From contig NZ_JAGIYY010000001.1 of NCBI RefSeq assembly GCF_017813335.1, forward strand, positions 1,228,001 through 1,292,000: a DNA stretch of 64,000 nt. The letters run 5' to 3'. Position 1 is the first letter of the stretch. Each line of letters starts with the position of its first letter. The notes under the pieces were generated by a model that had not been told where the DNA came from, ran no database searches, and saw only the letters and a list, made by a program, of their open reading frames with translations. Made by a program: the position numbers and the translations under genes. Shown piece after piece: positions 62,276 through 64,000 of this stretch. The DNA comes from Tianweitania sediminis. Lineage in GTDB: Bacteria; Pseudomonadota; Alphaproteobacteria; Rhizobiales; Rhizobiaceae.

Positions 62276-63051
62276 GGAGCCGGGTCCCGATCAAAGCGGA
62301 TCCACGGCATGGCGGCTCGCTGGATCAGCACCGTCAAGCCGAAAAGGATCAGCGTCAGCCCAGCGCTGACACCCACGGCGGCAAGCACCAGATCGGGTCG
62401 GAAGTTGTTCTTGGCATTGAGAATATAGATGCCCAGGCCTCGGGCAGCGCCGGCATATTCCGCGAAGATCGCACCCACAACGGCATAGGTGATCGAGATG
62501 CGCAGGCCGGCAAAGAAGAACGGCAGGGCGGACGGCAGGCGTGCGAGCCGAAAGACGCCCCACCGGCTGGCTCCCATGGAGCGCAGAAGCAGAACAATCT
62601 CCTTTTCCGTCGCCGCGTAGCCCTGCACCAGCGCGACGAGCATTGGGAAAAAGGTGACCAGTGCCACCAACATGATCTTCGGAAACAGACCGAAGCCGAA
62701 CCAAAGCACTACCAAGGGTGCAATGGCGACCAGCGGCAGGGTTTGGCTGATGATAAAAACTGGGAACAGGGCACGGCGCAGCAGCCCGGAGAAGTCCATC
62801 AGGACGGACAAGAGAAGGGCTGCCGTCAGTGAGCAGGCGAACCCCAACAGCGTCGCACGGACGGTCGGCACGGCATTGTCGAACAGCGCCTGCCGGTGAA
62901 CCCACGCCTGTTGCGCAACCCGCAAGGGGGACGGCAGGGTCGTGACGCCGATGCCGGAAAGATCGGCGTAAAGGTGCCAGGCAAGCACCACGACGCCCAC
63001 CGCAACGACAGCCGGGCCGACCTTGGCTGGAAAGGATAGATTTTCGGACAT
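62272..63051 (-). CDS. thiX: Thiamine-precursor ABC transporter permease
   Basis: The 259-residue protein from ATG 63049-63051 has about six hydrophobic segments (KVGPAVVAVGVVVLAWHLYA; VFIISQTLPLVAIAPLVVLW; PKIMLVALVTFFPMLVALVQ) and the EAA-like loop LLLRSMGASRWGVFRLARLP. The last segment ends LTLILFGLTVLIQRAAMPW. It is of the SsuC/TauC/ThiX type. It lies 30 bases after ykoF and is under the TPP riboswitch. Confidence 0.92.
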   Translation of the reverse strand: MSENLSFPAKVGPAVVAVGVVVLAWHLYADLSGIGVTTLPSPLRVAQQAWVHRQALFDNAVPTVRATLLGFACSLTAALLLSVLMDFSGLLRRALFPVFIISQTLPLVAIAPLVVLWFGFGLFPKIMLVALVTFFPMLVALVQGYAATEKEIVLLLRSMGASRWGVFRLARLPSALPFFFAGLRISITYAVVGAIFAEYAGAARGLGIYILNAKNNFRPDLVLAAVGVSAGLTLILFGLTVLIQRAAMPWIRFDRDPAP

Positions 63052-63081
63052 GAGAGGGCACTCAGCGCGGAACGCGCTGCT

Positions 63082-63690
63082 TCAGATGGCTGTCGGGCTG
63101 TTTGCCGAAACCGTGAGATCAAGCGCGAGATGACCTTCGGGTGATCCGAAGCGGAGGAATGCTTCGCCCAATGTCGCAAAAACCGGCCCCGCATCACCGC
63201 GCAGGGTCGTGCAGAAGTTCTTGGATTTGCCGAACACGCCCGAGCGCTTCAGGAAGTCGATGCAGCCGTAGATCTCATCCATGTGGTGGCCGGCGCCGAG
63301 CGGATACAAAGACAGCTGGGCTGCCACATTCTGGTTCAGCACCGGGGCGCCCTGCGCTGCAGCCAAAGCGGCATCGATGCGCGTGGCAAGCGGTGCACCG
63401 TGCTCGCGACCTTCGATCGGTGTGCAGATTGGATCGTCCGGTTCGCCGGGACAGCCCCGCGACACGGTCGCATGGAGCACGCAATGGATGTTATTGCGCG
63501 ATGCAGCGACATGCAGGTCGCGCATGGCCGGGAACAGCTCTTCCGGCGGGCCGACAAGGAGCGTGGACAAGTCGTCGGTCTCGATCCGAAACCGGCTTCG
63601 ATAGGGATCCAGCGCCGACAAGCTGCCGAGAATGATGCGGACGAAATCGTCCGCCATCGGATACAAGGAAATTTGTGCGCCAGAAAACAT
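63082..63690 (-). CDS. ykoF: YkoF-like thiamine/HMP-binding protein
   Basis: The 202-residue protein from ATG 63688-63690 has two copies of the Ykof domain: MFSGAQISLYPMADDFVRII then DLSTLLVGPPEELFPAMRDL, and AAQLSLYPLGAGHHMDEIYG then SKNFCTTLRGDAGPVFATLG. YkoF binds thiamine or HMP in the cytosol. It is the first gene of the operon and its ribosome site lies in the 3' end of the riboswitch. There is no signal peptide. Confidence 0.92.
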   Translation of the reverse strand: MFSGAQISLYPMADDFVRIILGSLSALDPYRSRFRIETDDLSTLLVGPPEELFPAMRDLHVAASRNNIHCVLHATVSRGCPGEPDDPICTPIEGREHGAPLATRIDAALAAAQGAPVLNQNVAAQLSLYPLGAGHHMDEIYGCIDFLKRSGVFGKSKNFCTTLRGDAGPVFATLGEAFLRFGSPEGHLALDLTVSANSPTAI

Positions 63691-63696
63691 CGTCCG

Positions 63697-63787
63697 CCTC
63701 GCTCCGCTGGTATTATCCAGATCAGCTTGAGGGTTCCGCAGCTTGTCGCTGCGCTCTCAGCCCCGACGTTACGGAGCACCCCTGTGG
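63697..63787 (-). promoter_or_regulatory. TPP riboswitch (THI element)
   Basis: On the minus strand the conserved elements run in order: CAGGGGTGCTC, GGGGCTGAGA, a variable stem (GCGCAGCGACAAGCTGCG), ACCCTCAA, CTGATCTGGATAATACCAGC and GGAGCGAGG. These match the TPP aptamer. The 3' segment GGAGCGAGG lies 6 to 15 bases before the ykoF ATG at 63690, so ligand binding should hide the ribosome site and shut translation of ykoF-thiXZY. Confidence 0.95.
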
Positions 63788-63795
63788 TGGGCGAA

Positions 63796-64000
63796 GTTAC
63801 ATCACGTTGCGCGCGGGAGCGCAAGAGCTGCTTGCAGACTTAAGGGAGCGCATCGCAGGGGGCGATTGTAACCGGATCGGCGGATTGCTTCCCGATCTCG
63901 CGGCACGCGGTTTTGTCCTGGCTGCAAATCTTCCAGCCGCCTCCTGTTGCTCCGGAAGCAGCCAGAACGAGGCTCCGCTGCGGGGGAAGGTCAGGCGTCC
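63796..64000. other. Right-hand end of the window, no supported gene
   Basis: Upstream of the riboswitch a minus-strand frame stays open from the window edge to a TAA near 63797, but its text (TFPRSGASFWLLPEQQEAAG part) is not one I recognise and the end is truncated. It could be the C-terminus of an upstream gene or chance. The thi promoter should lie here. Confidence 0.35.

Noticed and set aside
63283-63843. Plus-strand frame of 186 codons across ykoF and the riboswitch
   Set aside because: It is antisense to ykoF and to a clear TPP aptamer.

Overview
The window looks like a chromosomal segment of an alphaproteobacterium of the Hyphomicrobiales (Rhizobiales), probably close to Phyllobacteriaceae. 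The genus cannot be fixed from sequence alone. Supporting traits are the three-gene transhydrogenase (pntAA/pntAB/pntB) next to an aa3-oxidase subunit IV gene, heterotetrameric sarcosine oxidase in soxBDAG order, DUF992 and DUF3096 genes, an iron-responsive operator of the RirA type, and several matches to the EcfG general-stress promoter (GGAAC-N16/17-CGTT). Base composition is GC-rich and even. I saw no insertion sequence, prophage, tRNA, rRNA or CRISPR array, so this reads as a metabolically rich core/accessory segment rather than a mobile island.

Layout. 1-590: N-terminus of a peptide-type ABC binding protein running off the left edge. 1018-1506: dps. 1645-5818 (minus): a DUF4130-UdgX fusion, its partner radical-SAM DNA repair protein, and a PuuA-like glutamine synthetase. 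5862-10100 (minus): WD40 protein, CobW-type GTPase and a TonB receptor with an iron box. 10194-15776: creatininase, MarR and LacI regulators, a small exported protein, a 2-hydroxyacid dehydrogenase, a PuuD-like hydrolase and ExoD. 16011-19637: a TakP-type TRAP system whose binding-protein gene faces its permease genes. 20015-23491: fused indolepyruvate ferredoxin oxidoreductase. 23575-27452: GGDEF-EAL protein, FeeM/AHL-synthase-like protein, NudK. 27501-31103: small membrane protein, oxidase subunit IV, transhydrogenase operon. 31156-32997 (minus): DUF992, TPR lipoprotein, rpsU. 33344-38566: soxBDAG. 38582-44299 (minus): SDR, MaoC hydratase and an RND efflux pair. 44686-51269: glutamine-synthetase-like ligase, iron alcohol dehydrogenase and a polyamine-type ABC transporter. 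51368-58764: EEP-family hydrolase, EamA exporter, Tim44-like protein, and an SDR with two GH13 glycosidases. 59126-60409: repeat-rich PRC-barrel protein. 60486-63787 (minus): TPP riboswitch, ykoF and thiXYZ.

How the genes work together. Nitrogen-compound catabolism is the main theme: sarcosine oxidation, two gamma-glutamyl ligases, a gamma-glutamyl hydrolase, creatininase and amine-type ABC uptake. A second theme is stress and envelope physiology: six or seven candidate EcfG promoters lie in front of dps, a small exported protein, DUF992, DUF3096, PRC-barrel and FeeM-like genes. Regulatory RNA is also visible: the TPP riboswitch, and mutually exclusive CCCC/GGGG hairpins ahead of a lacI-family gene that appears to start at CTG.
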